Source: Saccharopolyspora elongata (GTDB lineage Bacteria; Actinomycetota; Actinomycetes; Mycobacteriales; Pseudonocardiaceae). Taken from it: 64,000 nt of DNA. The stretch spans positions 223,204 to 287,203 of the forward strand of contig NZ_SMKW01000004.1 of the NCBI RefSeq assembly GCF_004348985.1, given 5' to 3'. Shown in pieces: positions 45,345 through 54,436 of the stretch. The notes under the pieces were generated by a model. That model searched no databases. It saw nothing but the letters and a program-made list of their open reading frames with translations, and was not told the origin of the DNA. Position numbers and translations under genes: made by a program. Numbering within the stretch: position 1 is the first letter of the stretch; each line of letters begins with the position of its first letter.

Positions 45345-45722
45345 ATGGACCCCTGCGGAAACGAGTGCTCCCGGGCAGGAGACCACGCGAGCTACCAGGC
45401 ACTGCTCGCCGCGTGCGCCGCAGTCATTGTGTCGGCAGGCTGCGGGGAGCCTACGTCGCTGGCCGGCTCCCCTGCGGTCTCGGCACCGATGACATCGGCG
45501 CCCGGCGCGGAAGTGACAGTGCGCGGCACCGTGCAGCGCGGAATCGAACCGAACAGTTTGGTCCTCAGTACGGCTGATCAGGAGTACCTGCTGGTGCACC
45601 CGACGCCGGCGCTTCAGCCGGGAGTGATGGCGGTGGTCCGGGGACGGCCCGCCCGAACCGAACATGTCACGATGTGCATGCAGGGAACACCTCTGGTCGT
45701 TCTCGACGCGTCGGTCCGGTGA
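45345..45722 (+). CDS. Small lipoprotein with OB-like domain
   Basis: From ATG 45345 (GGAG six bases upstream) 125 residues are encoded: a Cys-containing N-terminus, a hydrophobic signal with lipobox VSAGC (Cys33), a linker and a domain EVTVRGTVQRGIEPNSLVL ... MAVVRGRPARTEHV with a cysteine near the end. This domain matches the C-terminal domain of the 34914-35765 lipoprotein in motif order. It is divergent from the BCCT gene. The function is unknown. Confidence 0.72.
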   Translation: MDPCGNECSRAGDHASYQALLAACAAVIVSAGCGEPTSLAGSPAVSAPMTSAPGAEVTVRGTVQRGIEPNSLVLSTADQEYLLVHPTPALQPGVMAVVRGRPARTEHVTMCMQGTPLVVLDASVR

Positions 45723-45743
45723 GCAATCGAGACGCGAGCCCGG

Positions 45744-46931
45744 CTACGTTGATCGATCGGGCCAGTCGAGGAGTTTGGCTCCGAGCACCGCGGCTTCCAA
45801 CGTGAAGCGTTGCGCCGGATCGGTGGCCGAGTAGCCCGTGAGCTTCTTGACTCGGTCGAGCCGATAGGACACGGCGCGGACGCTCAGGTTCAGGTCGTCG
45901 GCTGCGGCATGGATCGTGCCGCAGCCGAAGTAGGAGGCGAGCGTTTCGATGAGCGGGACTGCCCCGCCCCGCGCGTGTTGCAAGGGGGCCAGGACCGTCG
46001 CGATCAGATCGTCGATGGCCGCTCGATCCCGAAGGAGTACTTGGAAGACAAGGAAATCGGCTGCCCTGATGACCCGGTCGTGGTAGCCCAAGCGGGTCGC
46101 GAAGAGCAGACTGGCGCGAGCCTCGTCGTAGGACCGGCGCACGCCGCCCGGACCTTGGTGGGCTCGACCGACCCCGATCCGCCACTCCGCCCAGGATCCG
46201 ATCGCCTTGGAGATCTGGTGCGCCAGCTCGGTCGGCGTGTCCGGGAGGGTGCTGGGCGCGATGCACACCAGCGAACCGTCCTTCGTCGTGAAAAGCAGAT
46301 CTCGACTGACGAAATAGCGGTACAAGGCGGTCTCGACTGCTCCGATTGCTTGACTGCTCTCCCGCAGTGGCTGATCGCCCTCGATGATGATGGCGATGTG
46401 CCCCTCCGCCAATCGAATGCCGAACCGCTGGGCTCGTTCGGCCATGCTCCCCGGCTCGCTGCGGCCGTAGAACAGATCATCGATGAACTCCCGGCGGGCG
46501 GTATCCTCCTGGCGGAGAGCCAGCCGATGCGCGCTCTCGTAGCCGTCCGCCAGCGCAGCGATCGTGTCGGCCACGGCGCGGAAACCAGCGTCCGTGACAA
46601 CCGAGCCCGGTCCGTGCCCGGCCTTGTCCTCGGAGCGGGCTTCACGCCATGTCATCTGTATCGCCGCGAGGTAGAGCCGAAGGAGGTCACGCAGCGGAAC
46701 GCCGGATTCCGCAGCCCGGCGCCCAGCAGCCCGGCGTTCCGCAACTTCCCGACGAGCGAGCCTCCGCCCCGTTGCGAGGACGACCTCCAGTACTTCCGGG
46801 TAGCCCTCGAGGAAAGCGGCATCGACCCCAGTCGACTTGGAGGCGCTCGCCGTGATCACGTCGGACGCTGCTTGCCGACCCCGCACAGCGGAATCGTATC
46901 CCGTCCTGCCTGGTCTGGCGTGGTCAGCCAC
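45744..46931 (-). CDS. PucR/CdaR-type transcriptional regulator
   Basis: The protein is up to 395 residues. The C-terminal HTH (IHAAADDLNLSVRAVSYRLD, RVKKLTGYSATDPAQRFTLE) is the PucR helix-turn-helix; the middle contains the GGDEF-like CdaR fold (WRIGVGRAHQGPGGVRRSYD). The N-terminal part is helical. The start is uncertain: GTG 46931 lies at the edge of an SDR remnant, and GTG 46859 is an alternative without a clear box. It may control the osmotic genes downstream or may be a relic of another locus. Confidence 0.85.
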   Translation of the reverse strand: MADHARPGRTGYDSAVRGRQAASDVITASASKSTGVDAAFLEGYPEVLEVVLATGRRLARREVAERRAAGRRAAESGVPLRDLLRLYLAAIQMTWREARSEDKAGHGPGSVVTDAGFRAVADTIAALADGYESAHRLALRQEDTARREFIDDLFYGRSEPGSMAERAQRFGIRLAEGHIAIIIEGDQPLRESSQAIGAVETALYRYFVSRDLLFTTKDGSLVCIAPSTLPDTPTELAHQISKAIGSWAEWRIGVGRAHQGPGGVRRSYDEARASLLFATRLGYHDRVIRAADFLVFQVLLRDRAAIDDLIATVLAPLQHARGGAVPLIETLASYFGCGTIHAAADDLNLSVRAVSYRLDRVKKLTGYSATDPAQRFTLEAAVLGAKLLDWPDRST

Positions 46932-46942
46932 TGCGCCCGCTT

Positions 46943-47219
46943 GGCGTGAATGTCTCCAGCGCCTACGGCCACCGGCCGTTGCCAGGCACTGCCCACTACG
47001 CCGCGTCCAAGGCCACCCTCGAACAGCTGACCCGCAGCTGGGGTGCTCGCTGCCGACGGTGTGCGCGTCAATGCCCTGGCCCCCGCCGTACGGAAGGTCA
47101 GGCCCTGGCCGCCGCCGGGCTGATTGAGGCCGCCATCGAACAGATCAAGCGGGACGAGGCTGCCCGCATCCCGATCGGCCGCCGGCGGCGAGCCGCATGA
47201 GGTCGCCTCGTGGTCTTGC
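46943..47219 (+). pseudogene. SDR gene remnant
   Basis: Across shifted frames it reads VSSAYGHRPLPGTAHYAASK, LEQLTRSWG, then VRVNALAPA-like sequence, QALAAAGLIEAAIEQIKRDE and AARIPIGRR, matching the C-terminal half of the intact SDR at 23273-24037 nearly residue for residue. At least three frameshifts separate the pieces and no start or cofactor-binding half remains. The similarity implies a former gene duplication. Confidence 0.8.
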
Positions 47220-47325
47220 GTACGTCGGCGTCGGTGAGGTCGAGGACGATGACGATGCTGTGCAGGTTGCCGGTGTAGTCGAACCGGTAGACCAAGTCGT
47301 TGCTGGAGGCGAAGCCCACGTACTC
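47220..47325 (-). pseudogene. SulP STAS-domain remnant
   Basis: The minus strand reads VGFASSNDLVYRFDYTGNLH and VLDLTDADVRKTT, matching [20 protein letters not shown] and [13 protein letters not shown] of the intact SulP at 60319-61821. Only about 35 codons of the STAS part remain, directly adjoining the SDR remnant in convergent orientation. It cannot be functional. Confidence 0.7.
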
Positions 47326-47831
47326 GGCGCATGGCATGCGCGTCGGCACCGCAGCCTTTGAGGCCGCGCGCATGCGCGGACAGCCGAGCCAGGGCTCCCC
47401 GCCTTTCGCAAGCTCCTCGTCGAACTCACAGACTTGCTCGGGCAGTGCCAGCGCGTCCAACATGCTCGCATTTCCATCGAGACAGACGAACGCCCGTGAT
47501 CAGTGTCGGCACGAGGACAAGAGCCGTGGTCGCCGGAGTGTTCGAGGCCGCTCACATCACCCGCAGACGGCCGTCCGACAGGTCGCCAGCTTTCCGCATG
47601 TCACACACCACTCCACCCGTAGACCGTGGCGGTGCGCTGCGGAAGCACGGGAGTCACATCGTGGACCTGGCGAGCGGTCGAAAACGCTAGCCGTAGTGCG
47701 GGTTGTCGACGAATCGTCATATTCGGGTGAAAATTGGTGGCCAGATCGGTGATCTGCTGTCGAAGAACCGGCACATACCGCTCATAGGGTGAGGCACATC
47801 CACCGAAGTTTCGTGAGGAGCGGTTCTTCGC
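47326..47831. other. Gap upstream of GT-C gene, no gene recognised
   Basis: This stretch of about 500 bp contains a minus-strand open frame (LALPEQVCEFDEELAKGG) without a family match, likely debris, followed by a more AT-rich leader (47690-47790) that should hold the promoter of the glycosyltransferase gene. Confidence 0.45.
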
Positions 47832-49559
47832 ATGACGGCCACAGTGTCGGCCCCAACTGTCGAAACACGCGAGCAGCAACTGGTCTCGCCCGTCCGACGT
47901 GGACACCGGTCTTGGTCCTGGTTGTCCGTGCTTGGCGGAACAGCCGCGATCGGCGCGCACGGGGCGCTCTACGGCAGCTGGTTCGTCGACGACGCCGCCA
48001 TCACCTTCGCGTACTCGCGAAGCATTGCTGAAGGGCTCGGCCCGGTTGTGCAGCCCGGCGCGCAGCCAGTCGAAGGGTTCTCGAATCCGACGTGGACGGT
48101 CTTGCTCTCCTGTGGTCGCCTGCTCGGTCTGTTCGACCGGGGCGAACTGTTCGGCGTTCCGGACTACGTGTTGTTCCCGAAGGGCCTCGCGCTGCTGTGC
48201 ATCGTGGGAATGCTCGCGGTGTGCCACGGCGTGGCACACCGCGTCACGCAGCACGCGTGGCTGGTGACGCTCGCCGTCGGCGGGATGCTGGCTGTGATCC
48301 CGTCGTTCGTGATCTGGTGCTTCTCCGGGCTGGAGAACTCGCTGTACACACTGATCATCGTTGGGTTGGCGGCACTGCTGTGGCACGCGTCGCTGGATGG
48401 TCGGCTGCTGAGCACCAAAGTCGCGGTAGTGGCGGGTCTTCTCGCCGCGGCTGCGGCATTGACCAGGCCCGAGGGTCTGATCTACGGAGGCGCTTACCCC
48501 TTGGCCATGCTGGTCCAGCTACGCCGGTCCGAGCTGGCCGCCGCCGTGCGCGGGACCGCACTATCCGTGGCGGCGTTCGCGCTTCCGGTCGGGGCCTACG
48601 TCAGCTGGCGATACCTGGAGTTCGGTCGCCTGCTGTCGAACCCGTCCGTGGCAAAGGCCCAAGATGTCCCGGAGCTCTCCGATCTGCTTCGCCCGACCGA
48701 GCTGATCGGCTACGCCGGCCCGCTGGTGGTGCTGGCGGCTGCGATGATCGTTGGTATGGCGCTGGGCCGGTCGATGGCCTGGAAGCCCGGTCTGGCCTGT
48801 CTGCTGGTTCCGTTGCTGCTGGCCGTGGTCGCTTACGCCGTGCTCCAACCGGACTGGATGGCGCAGTACCGGTTCGCGACGCCGATCTGGGCGCTGGGCT
48901 CGTTGGTCGTCGTGCTCTCAGCGGTCGAGGTGTTCAGTCAGGGCCGGCATCGGACGGTGTTGGCATTGGGGCTCCTCGCCGCCATCGTCCCGTCGGCGCA
49001 CGCTTTCCGCGCCCATGCCAGGGAATTCCGGGCAGTGCCCAACATCTCCATGTGCTACGTCGCCGATCGGCTCGGCCGGGTGCCCAACGCTTACGCCGAC
49101 ATCCTCGGCGCGAGCGACGCGTCGATCCTGATTCCTGACCTCGGGGGCTCTGCCATGACCAGCAAGCTGCGGCTGATCGACATGGGCGGCCTGGTGGAGC
49201 CGAAGATCGCCGACTTCATGAACAGCGGGGACATGGCGGGCATGCGTGACTGGGTCTTCGCGGAGGTCAAGCCCACCTTCATCCACTCCCGCTCTATCTG
49301 GGGCGGCTACAACGGGATCTCTTCTGACCCGCGGATGCGTGACTACGTGCAGATCTACCGCTACGAGCTCCCCGGCCCGCCGGCCGGGGACTGGGTGCGC
49401 CGGGACGCGTTGCACGGCGAAGGGACCCTGCGTGAGCTCCGCGAGTACGCCGAGTCAGTGGTGGCCGAGGTGGACCGCAAGGATGCGGCTGGGGATTGGC
49501 CGAGGCGCCACTGCGGTCCGACGCTGCGACCCGGGCAGTCCGAGGTCGGCCAGGCCTGA
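47832..49559 (+). CDS. GT-C membrane glycosyltransferase, AftB-like
   Basis: The 575-residue protein has about ten membrane helices. An acidic motif after the first helix (WFVDDAAITFAYSRSIAEGL, with VEGFSNPTWTVLL) is the mark of GT-C enzymes using polyprenyl-phosphate sugars, as in mycobacterial AftB. The C-terminal soluble domain (ADILGASDASILIPDLGGSA) is also AftB-like. It should add an arabinofuranosyl or related sugar outside the membrane in wall polysaccharide synthesis. The specificity is inference from family resemblance. The start is ATG 47832 with AGGAG upstream. Confidence 0.82.
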   Translation: MTATVSAPTVETREQQLVSPVRRGHRSWSWLSVLGGTAAIGAHGALYGSWFVDDAAITFAYSRSIAEGLGPVVQPGAQPVEGFSNPTWTVLLSCGRLLGLFDRGELFGVPDYVLFPKGLALLCIVGMLAVCHGVAHRVTQHAWLVTLAVGGMLAVIPSFVIWCFSGLENSLYTLIIVGLAALLWHASLDGRLLSTKVAVVAGLLAAAAALTRPEGLIYGGAYPLAMLVQLRRSELAAAVRGTALSVAAFALPVGAYVSWRYLEFGRLLSNPSVAKAQDVPELSDLLRPTELIGYAGPLVVLAAAMIVGMALGRSMAWKPGLACLLVPLLLAVVAYAVLQPDWMAQYRFATPIWALGSLVVVLSAVEVFSQGRHRTVLALGLLAAIVPSAHAFRAHAREFRAVPNISMCYVADRLGRVPNAYADILGASDASILIPDLGGSAMTSKLRLIDMGGLVEPKIADFMNSGDMAGMRDWVFAEVKPTFIHSRSIWGGYNGISSDPRMRDYVQIYRYELPGPPAGDWVRRDALHGEGTLRELREYAESVVAEVDRKDAAGDWPRRHCGPTLRPGQSEVGQA

Positions 49560-49563
49560 GCGT

Positions 49564-49608
49564 CGACGGGCGAGGCCGACCGGCGAAATCGCGTGGCACC
49601 GCCCGTCG
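49564..49608. terminator. Inverted repeat between convergent genes
   Basis: CGACGGGCG (49564-49572) and CGCCCGTCG (49600-49608) are perfect nine-base arms around 27 bases, exactly between the convergent GT-C and histidine kinase genes. It is a likely bidirectional terminator, though it lacks T-runs. Confidence 0.5.
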
Positions 49609-49645
49609 GCAGACTGCGAACGACGAGTTCGGAATCAGCGGGGTC

Positions 49646-51154
49646 TCAGAACTCGTCGTCCGGTTCCGGTCCGCGTGGAACGGCCAGCGTGAATACGGCG
49701 CCACCGTCGTTGTGCACGGTCAGGCGACCGTGGTGGGCAAGGGCGTTGCGGCGGGCGATCGCCAATCCGAGTCCGCTTCCCTCGGTCGCGCTGCGTGCCC
49801 GATCCCCCCGAACGAAGCGGTCGAACAAGATTGGGATCAGCTCGTCGCTCACCCCAGGGCCGGAGTCGGCGACCCTCATCATGACGTGGTCGACATCCGT
49901 CCCATCGAGGCTGACGGTGACCGGTTCGGCGCCGTGATGCAACGCGTTGGCCAGCAAGTTGCAGGTGATCGTGTGCAGGCGGCGCGGATCCCCGACGAGC
50001 GTCACGTCGCCGCTGGTGCGCAACTCGATCCGCGAGCCTCCGCCGATCAGGTCGACCGCGTCCAGCACCAGGGCGTGCAGGTCGACCGCTTCCGGGCGGA
50101 CCTCCGCGGCTCCGGAGTCGAGCCGGGAGATCTCCAGCAGGTCCTCGACCAACCGGGCCATCCGGCGGGCCTGCGTCGTGACCAGCAGCACGGCCCGATC
50201 ACGCGAATCGAGGTCGGGATGCCGCAGGCTGTCGGCCGCTGCGACCAGCGACGCCGTGGGCGTCCGAAGGTCGTGGGCGACGTCGTCGACGAACCGCTGT
50301 TGCTGCCGTTCCTTCTGTTTGAGCTCCTCGATCAAGTCGCCGAGCCGCTCGGCCATCGAGTTGAACGAACTGGTCAGCTCGGCGATCTCGTCGTTACCGC
50401 GCACCGGAAGTCGGACGTCGAACGCGCCGTTGCCGAGCCGATGCGCTGCGGCGGCCACCCGGCGCACCGGACGCTGGATGCTGCTCGCTGCCACCAGCGC
50501 GGCCGCCACGCCCAGCACCGAGACCACGAACGCCACGACGACCAACGTCCTGCGCAGCTGCGAGAGTTCGTCTTGCAGCGGCCGCATGTCGTAGAACTCG
50601 ACGAGCACCAGATCCGGATCGATCTTGGCGGCGAATGCCAGCAGACCGCCCCGCTCGATCGCGACCAGGCCGGTAACCGTGCCGCCCTGACGGGCGCGGT
50701 AAATCAGATCCCTGGTCAGGTTCACCCAAGGCGTGGTAGTTGCGACTTTCACGGGGTCGGGCAAGCCGGTGAACTCCAACGCCGTTGCGGGTTGCTCATC
50801 CAGCTGGGCTTCCGGGCCGTAGTAGCCGTTGCCGGCGGTCAACATCGCCCGTCCTCGCACTGCGTCCGGTGCGGGCATGAAGTCGAGAACGGTCCAGTCC
50901 AGGCCCTTGCGGCCCAGCATGTAGTCGGCGACCAACCGGATCCGGCCACCCGGCCCGGTGGCGTTGGCAAACCGCGTTCGCACCTGGCTCAGGTCCGACG
51001 AGAATCCGGCGTTGGCCGCTGCGGTGAAGCGGTCAGTGGTGCCGGTGGCCTGGATCCGGTACACGGCGAACGCCATCGCGATCGTCGCGGTGGTGGTGAC
51101 CAGCACCACCGCGATGACGATCCGCGCCCGCAACCCGAGGTGCAGGGTTGTCAT
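49646..51154 (-). CDS. Sensor histidine kinase
   Basis: The 502-residue protein starts MTTLHLGLRARIVIAVVLVT at an ATGA overlap with the response regulator stop. It has two membrane helices flanking an extracytoplasmic sensor of about 180 residues, a HAMP linker, the HisKA motif VAHDLRTPTAS, an N-box in TITCNLLANALHH and G-boxes ADSGPGVSD and GSGLGLAIARR. It should phosphorylate the coupled OmpR-type partner. The sensor domain resembles those of CseC-like envelope kinases only in layout. Confidence 0.94.
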   Translation of the reverse strand: MTTLHLGLRARIVIAVVLVTTTATIAMAFAVYRIQATGTTDRFTAAANAGFSSDLSQVRTRFANATGPGGRIRLVADYMLGRKGLDWTVLDFMPAPDAVRGRAMLTAGNGYYGPEAQLDEQPATALEFTGLPDPVKVATTTPWVNLTRDLIYRARQGGTVTGLVAIERGGLLAFAAKIDPDLVLVEFYDMRPLQDELSQLRRTLVVVAFVVSVLGVAAALVAASSIQRPVRRVAAAAHRLGNGAFDVRLPVRGNDEIAELTSSFNSMAERLGDLIEELKQKERQQQRFVDDVAHDLRTPTASLVAAADSLRHPDLDSRDRAVLLVTTQARRMARLVEDLLEISRLDSGAAEVRPEAVDLHALVLDAVDLIGGGSRIELRTSGDVTLVGDPRRLHTITCNLLANALHHGAEPVTVSLDGTDVDHVMMRVADSGPGVSDELIPILFDRFVRGDRARSATEGSGLGLAIARRNALAHHGRLTVHNDGGAVFTLAVPRGPEPDDEF

Positions 51155-51837
51155 GGCTTCACGAGTCGGTAGCCGAGCCCGCGCACGGTTCGCAGAAGCA
51201 CCGGGTTCCCGGCGTCTTCCTCGATCTTGGCGCGCAGCCGGGCCACTGCAGCGTCCACGATCCGGGAGTCGCCGACGTATCCGTAGTCCCACACCTGCCG
51301 GAGCAGCACCTGGCGGCTGAGCACCTGCCCTGGGCGGTCAGCGAACTCCAGCAGCAGCCGCAGTTCGGTGGCGGTGAGGTGCAGCTCCTGGCCATCACGG
51401 GTGACGACCAGCGAGAGCGGATCGATTTCCAGCGGCCCGAACCGCAGACACGGGTCGGTGTTCGCGTCGGGCGGCATGGATCTCCGCAGCACCGCCTTTA
51501 TACGGGCGTCGATGATCCGTGGCTCCGTGGGCTTGACCACGTAGTCGTCCGCGCCGCCCTCTAACCCGACGACCACGTCGATAGCGTCACCGCGCGCGGT
51601 CAGCAGGATCAGCGGCACTGTGCTGGCGATCCGAATCCGACGGCAGACCTCGAAGCCGTCGATGCCGGGAAGCATCACGTCGAGCAGCACCACGTCGGTG
51701 GCGTGGCCCTCCGACAGCAGCGCCAACGCCCGTTCACCGGTTGCCGCAACCTCCACGCTGTGCCCGAGGCTGCCGAGCGCGAGGCTCAGTGCCTCCGCCA
51801 GCGCATCATCGTCCTCCACCAGCAATACCCTCGCCAC
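51151..51837 (-). CDS. OmpR-family response regulator
   Basis: The 228-residue protein has a receiver domain with acidic pocket VEDDD, phosphoacceptor in VVLLDVMLPGIDGFEV, conserved Thr (LLTARG) and Lys (VVKPTEP), and a winged-helix output (LTATELRLLLEFADRPGQVL, RTVRGLGYRLVKP). It is the first gene of the two-component operon. A role in envelope control is suggested by the adjacent wall glycosyltransferase gene, but this is inference. Confidence 0.95.
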   Translation of the reverse strand: MARVLLVEDDDALAEALSLALGSLGHSVEVAATGERALALLSEGHATDVVLLDVMLPGIDGFEVCRRIRIASTVPLILLTARGDAIDVVVGLEGGADDYVVKPTEPRIIDARIKAVLRRSMPPDANTDPCLRFGPLEIDPLSLVVTRDGQELHLTATELRLLLEFADRPGQVLSRQVLLRQVWDYGYVGDSRIVDAAVARLRAKIEEDAGNPVLLRTVRGLGYRLVKP

Positions 51838-52028
51838 ACTCCTGAACGTTAGCCCAGGGGGTGAGAGAAGTGGCTACCCCCTGGAATGTCGACCGCGCGA
51901 TGCTGGGTTCGGGGATGCAGCGGCGCGGGTGGTCACCGAGGACGAGGTGGCGGATGCGGTGATCGCCATGTTGCACATGTCGGGTCTGTGCTCAGCTGAC
52001 TCGACATGTCCGCGGGAATGGTGGCGAG
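51838..52028. other. Leader of the two-component operon; no gene
   Basis: A fragmentary plus-strand frame reads VTEDEVADAVIAMLHMSG without a start. No family is recognised. The promoter for the minus-strand regulator should lie in 51838-51900. Confidence 0.4.
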
Positions 52029-52661
52029 ATGAGCGAATTTGAAGCAACGGCTGAATGTGGGGGAGCGGCGGCTGGTCGGAGGCATTCTCCGCATGCCGGC
52101 CGAACCTATGGTGGAGATGAGCGGCATCGCCGGCCTGGATTTCGTCGTGCTCGACTGCGAACACGGCCGGCCGATCACGTAGCGCTGCAACGCCATGTTG
52201 TGTCGGCCAGCGCGCACGGAATCTGCACGCTGGTGCGAGTGGGCGCGGACGAACCAGCGCTGGTGCAGCGGGTTCTCGACCTGGGCGCGGACGGTCTGAT
52301 CGTGTCGCACGTCGACACGCGGAGCAGGTGGTGGGCTTCGCCCACTACCCGCCGCGCGGTGAACGCGGGTTTGCCGTCTACAGCCGCGCCGGGCGACACG
52401 GAGCTCAAAGCACCGCTGAGCACCTCACCGCTGCAGCGGAAACCACGATCGTCGTGCCGAATTCTCGAGGCACCACGAGCATGTGACAACGCGGCGGAGA
52501 TCGTGGCGGTGCCCTGCGTCGACGCGGGGTTCGTGGGCCCCGCCGATCTCTCGGTGGCAATGGGCCTGACCGGTGGCGCAGCAGAGCCTGCGGTCTCTGG
52601 ACGAAGCCCTGAACATGGCTGGCGGCAACCCGCGGACCGGAATTGAATTACTCGGGACCTG
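52029..52661 (+). pseudogene. HpcH/HpaI-type aldolase, multiply frameshifted
   Basis: Successive frames give LVGGILRMPAEPMVEMSG, GLDFVVLDCEHG, GICTLVRVGADEPALVQRVL, DLGADGLIVSHVDT, VVGFAHYPPRGERGFAVYSR and GFVGPADLSVAMG. These are the ordered motifs of class II pyruvate aldolases of the HpcH/HpaI family, including the metal-site Glu and Asp regions. At least four frame changes are needed, and the C-terminus is incomplete. The gene is dead. Confidence 0.8.
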
Positions 52662-52694
52662 CGTGACCGGCCGAGTGCTGGTGTGGGAGGAGCG

Positions 52695-53401
52695 ATGGAA
52701 GGCACTATGCCCACCCGACCACGGGTAGTGATCTTCGACGTTGTGGAAACGCTCATGTCGTTGGAGCCATTGCGCGACCGCCTCGCCGAGGTCGGTCTGC
52801 CGGGGCAGTTGCTGGAGCGCTGGTTCGACCGGTTGCTGCGGACGGGATGGCGTTGAGCCTGGCTGACGACTACGAACCGTTCCCGGCCGTGGCCGCGAGC
52901 GCGCTGCGCACGCTGGCCCGCGGCGACATCGGTGATGCCGGTGTTGCCCACGTGGTCACTGGGTTCGCCGAGTTGCCCGCGCATCCCGACGTCGAGCCGG
53001 CGATGAAGATCCTTGCCGAGTCCGGCACGGCGATGGTCTGCCTGACCAACGGGGCAGAGGAGACAACCGAAGGCTTCCTCCGGCGCAACGGCCTGGAAGC
53101 GTATGTGGATCAGATCATCAGCGTTTCCGAAGCTGACAGCTGGAAACCACGTACGCGGGTCTACCGCTACGCGTTGGAGCGGCTACGCCGATCCGCGGAC
53201 GAGGTCGCATTGGTCGCCGTCCACGCCTTCGACTGCCACGGTGCGAAACGGGCTGGGCTCACCGTCGGGTGGGCGAGCCGACTGGAAGGCCACTACGCCG
53301 AGGTGTTCAGGTCCGCCGACGTCACCGGAACAGATCTTGTGGACGTGGTCCGGGGTCTGCTCGAACTACCCCAGTCAGTGAGGCGCCAGCAGCGCGCATG
53401 A
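52695..53401 (+). pseudogene. HAD-superfamily (haloacid dehalogenase type II-like) gene with one frameshift
   Basis: ATG 52695 follows GGAGGAG and gives RPRVVIFDVVETLMSLEPL (motif I, Asp nucleophile). Near 52840 one base is missing: the frame runs into TGA, and the proper continuation DGMALSLADDYEPFPAVAAS opens in the next frame and reaches 53401 with MVCLTNGAEET (motif II), SWKPRTRVYRYAL (motif III Lys) and VAVHAFDCHGAKRAGL (motif IV). The rest is intact, so this is either a recent mutation or a sequencing error. Confidence 0.8.
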
Positions 53402-53444
53402 GAGAGGTATTCAGTTCAACGATCGGGGGCCTTGTTGCCGTCTT

Positions 53445-53463
53445 GGCCGCGCACACTGCGGCC
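53445..53463. terminator. Hairpin between convergent HAD and methyltransferase genes
   Basis: GGCCGC (53445-53450) and GCGGCC (53458-53463) flank a seven-base loop just before the end of the minus-strand methyltransferase gene. It is a plausible terminator for both genes. Confidence 0.45.
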
Positions 53464-53472
53464 TCGCTCCGG

Positions 53473-54231
53473 CTAGGGCAAAACCTGACGTCGGGCGACG
53501 ACCCGGCGCAACGGCAGGGGCAGTGTCCGGCCGGGACGGGCCCACGCACCCAGGGTGTGCTTGGCCGCGGCGATGCGATCCGCGCTGGTGCCCGGGAGGT
53601 ACAGGCTGTCGACGAGTAGCTCGGCGGCTTCGCCAGTGCTGATCGGAAACAGGAATGTCCGACGATGGCTGGAGACGATCTCGAAGCTGCGCCGGCCCAG
53701 GACTTTGACAACACCGTCGCAGACACGCGGGTTGAGCCAAGGATGGCTGGTGACTCCGAGAGCGTTGAGCACGCTGGCCCAGCCGAGCCACCCGCGCGGC
53801 GCGAACCCAAGTCTCGAGGGCACCAGGGCCGCGAGGAGCCCGCCGGGCCGCAGGATGCGCGCGATCTCGGCCAGTGCGGCGCTCAGCGGTGTGAGCACCT
53901 GCAGCGACATTGCGGCGCAAACGGCATCGGCGGCGTTGTCGGCGACGGGCAGGGCATCGGCTCGTGCCTGCACGAGGGGGCAGCGACCAGCGGCGACGGC
54001 CACGGCCAACTCACTGGAGCTGAGGTCCACGCCGACCCAGCGGCGGCCGATCAGGTGCTCGCGGGTCGGGGCGGTCCCGCAGCCGATATCCACGATCAGT
54101 CCCGAGATGTCGTGCAGCGGCTCGGCCAGCCATCCGTACGGCGAGCTGTCCACCCGGCTGAGTACTCGCTCGGATGCCGGGCTTCTCACCGTGAAATGCG
54201 GCGAGGTAGTGCCGCAGTTCGCTTCGGTCAT
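53473..54231 (-). CDS. SAM-dependent methyltransferase
   Basis: ATG 54231 follows GGAGCG. The 252-residue class I methyltransferase has motif I LIVDIGCGTAPT (45-56), an acidic post-I residue in GVDLSSSELAVA, ADALPVADNAADAV and the post-II LRPGGLLAALVPS. The C-terminal region contains a phosphate-rich-type basic ending (LPLPLRRVVARRQVLP). The substrate is unknown. It does not resemble the ArsM-like enzyme at 55221-56020. Confidence 0.9.
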   Translation of the reverse strand: MTEANCGTTSPHFTVRSPASERVLSRVDSSPYGWLAEPLHDISGLIVDIGCGTAPTREHLIGRRWVGVDLSSSELAVAVAAGRCPLVQARADALPVADNAADAVCAAMSLQVLTPLSAALAEIARILRPGGLLAALVPSRLGFAPRGWLGWASVLNALGVTSHPWLNPRVCDGVVKVLGRRSFEIVSSHRRTFLFPISTGEAAELLVDSLYLPGTSADRIAAAKHTLGAWARPGRTLPLPLRRVVARRQVLP

Positions 54232-54436
54232 GTCCGCTCCGGTGCCACGATTGGAGAGTTTGCCGGTAGGAATCCATACCGCGCACCATGAGATCCGAGC
54301 CGATGTCGAACGCGCCGTCCATGTCGCGGTCACCGCGAATCAGCATCGCGGCTCGCGCCAGGCAGTCCTCGCGTTCGGAGGGAATGCAGTGCGGTGTCCC
54401 GGCGGCACCGGCTCACCTGCACCGGTGACCTGATGT

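Noticed and set aside
49496..51172. 558-codon plus-strand open frame
   Set aside because: It is antisense to the histidine kinase; composition is His/Gln/Arg-rich without a family match.
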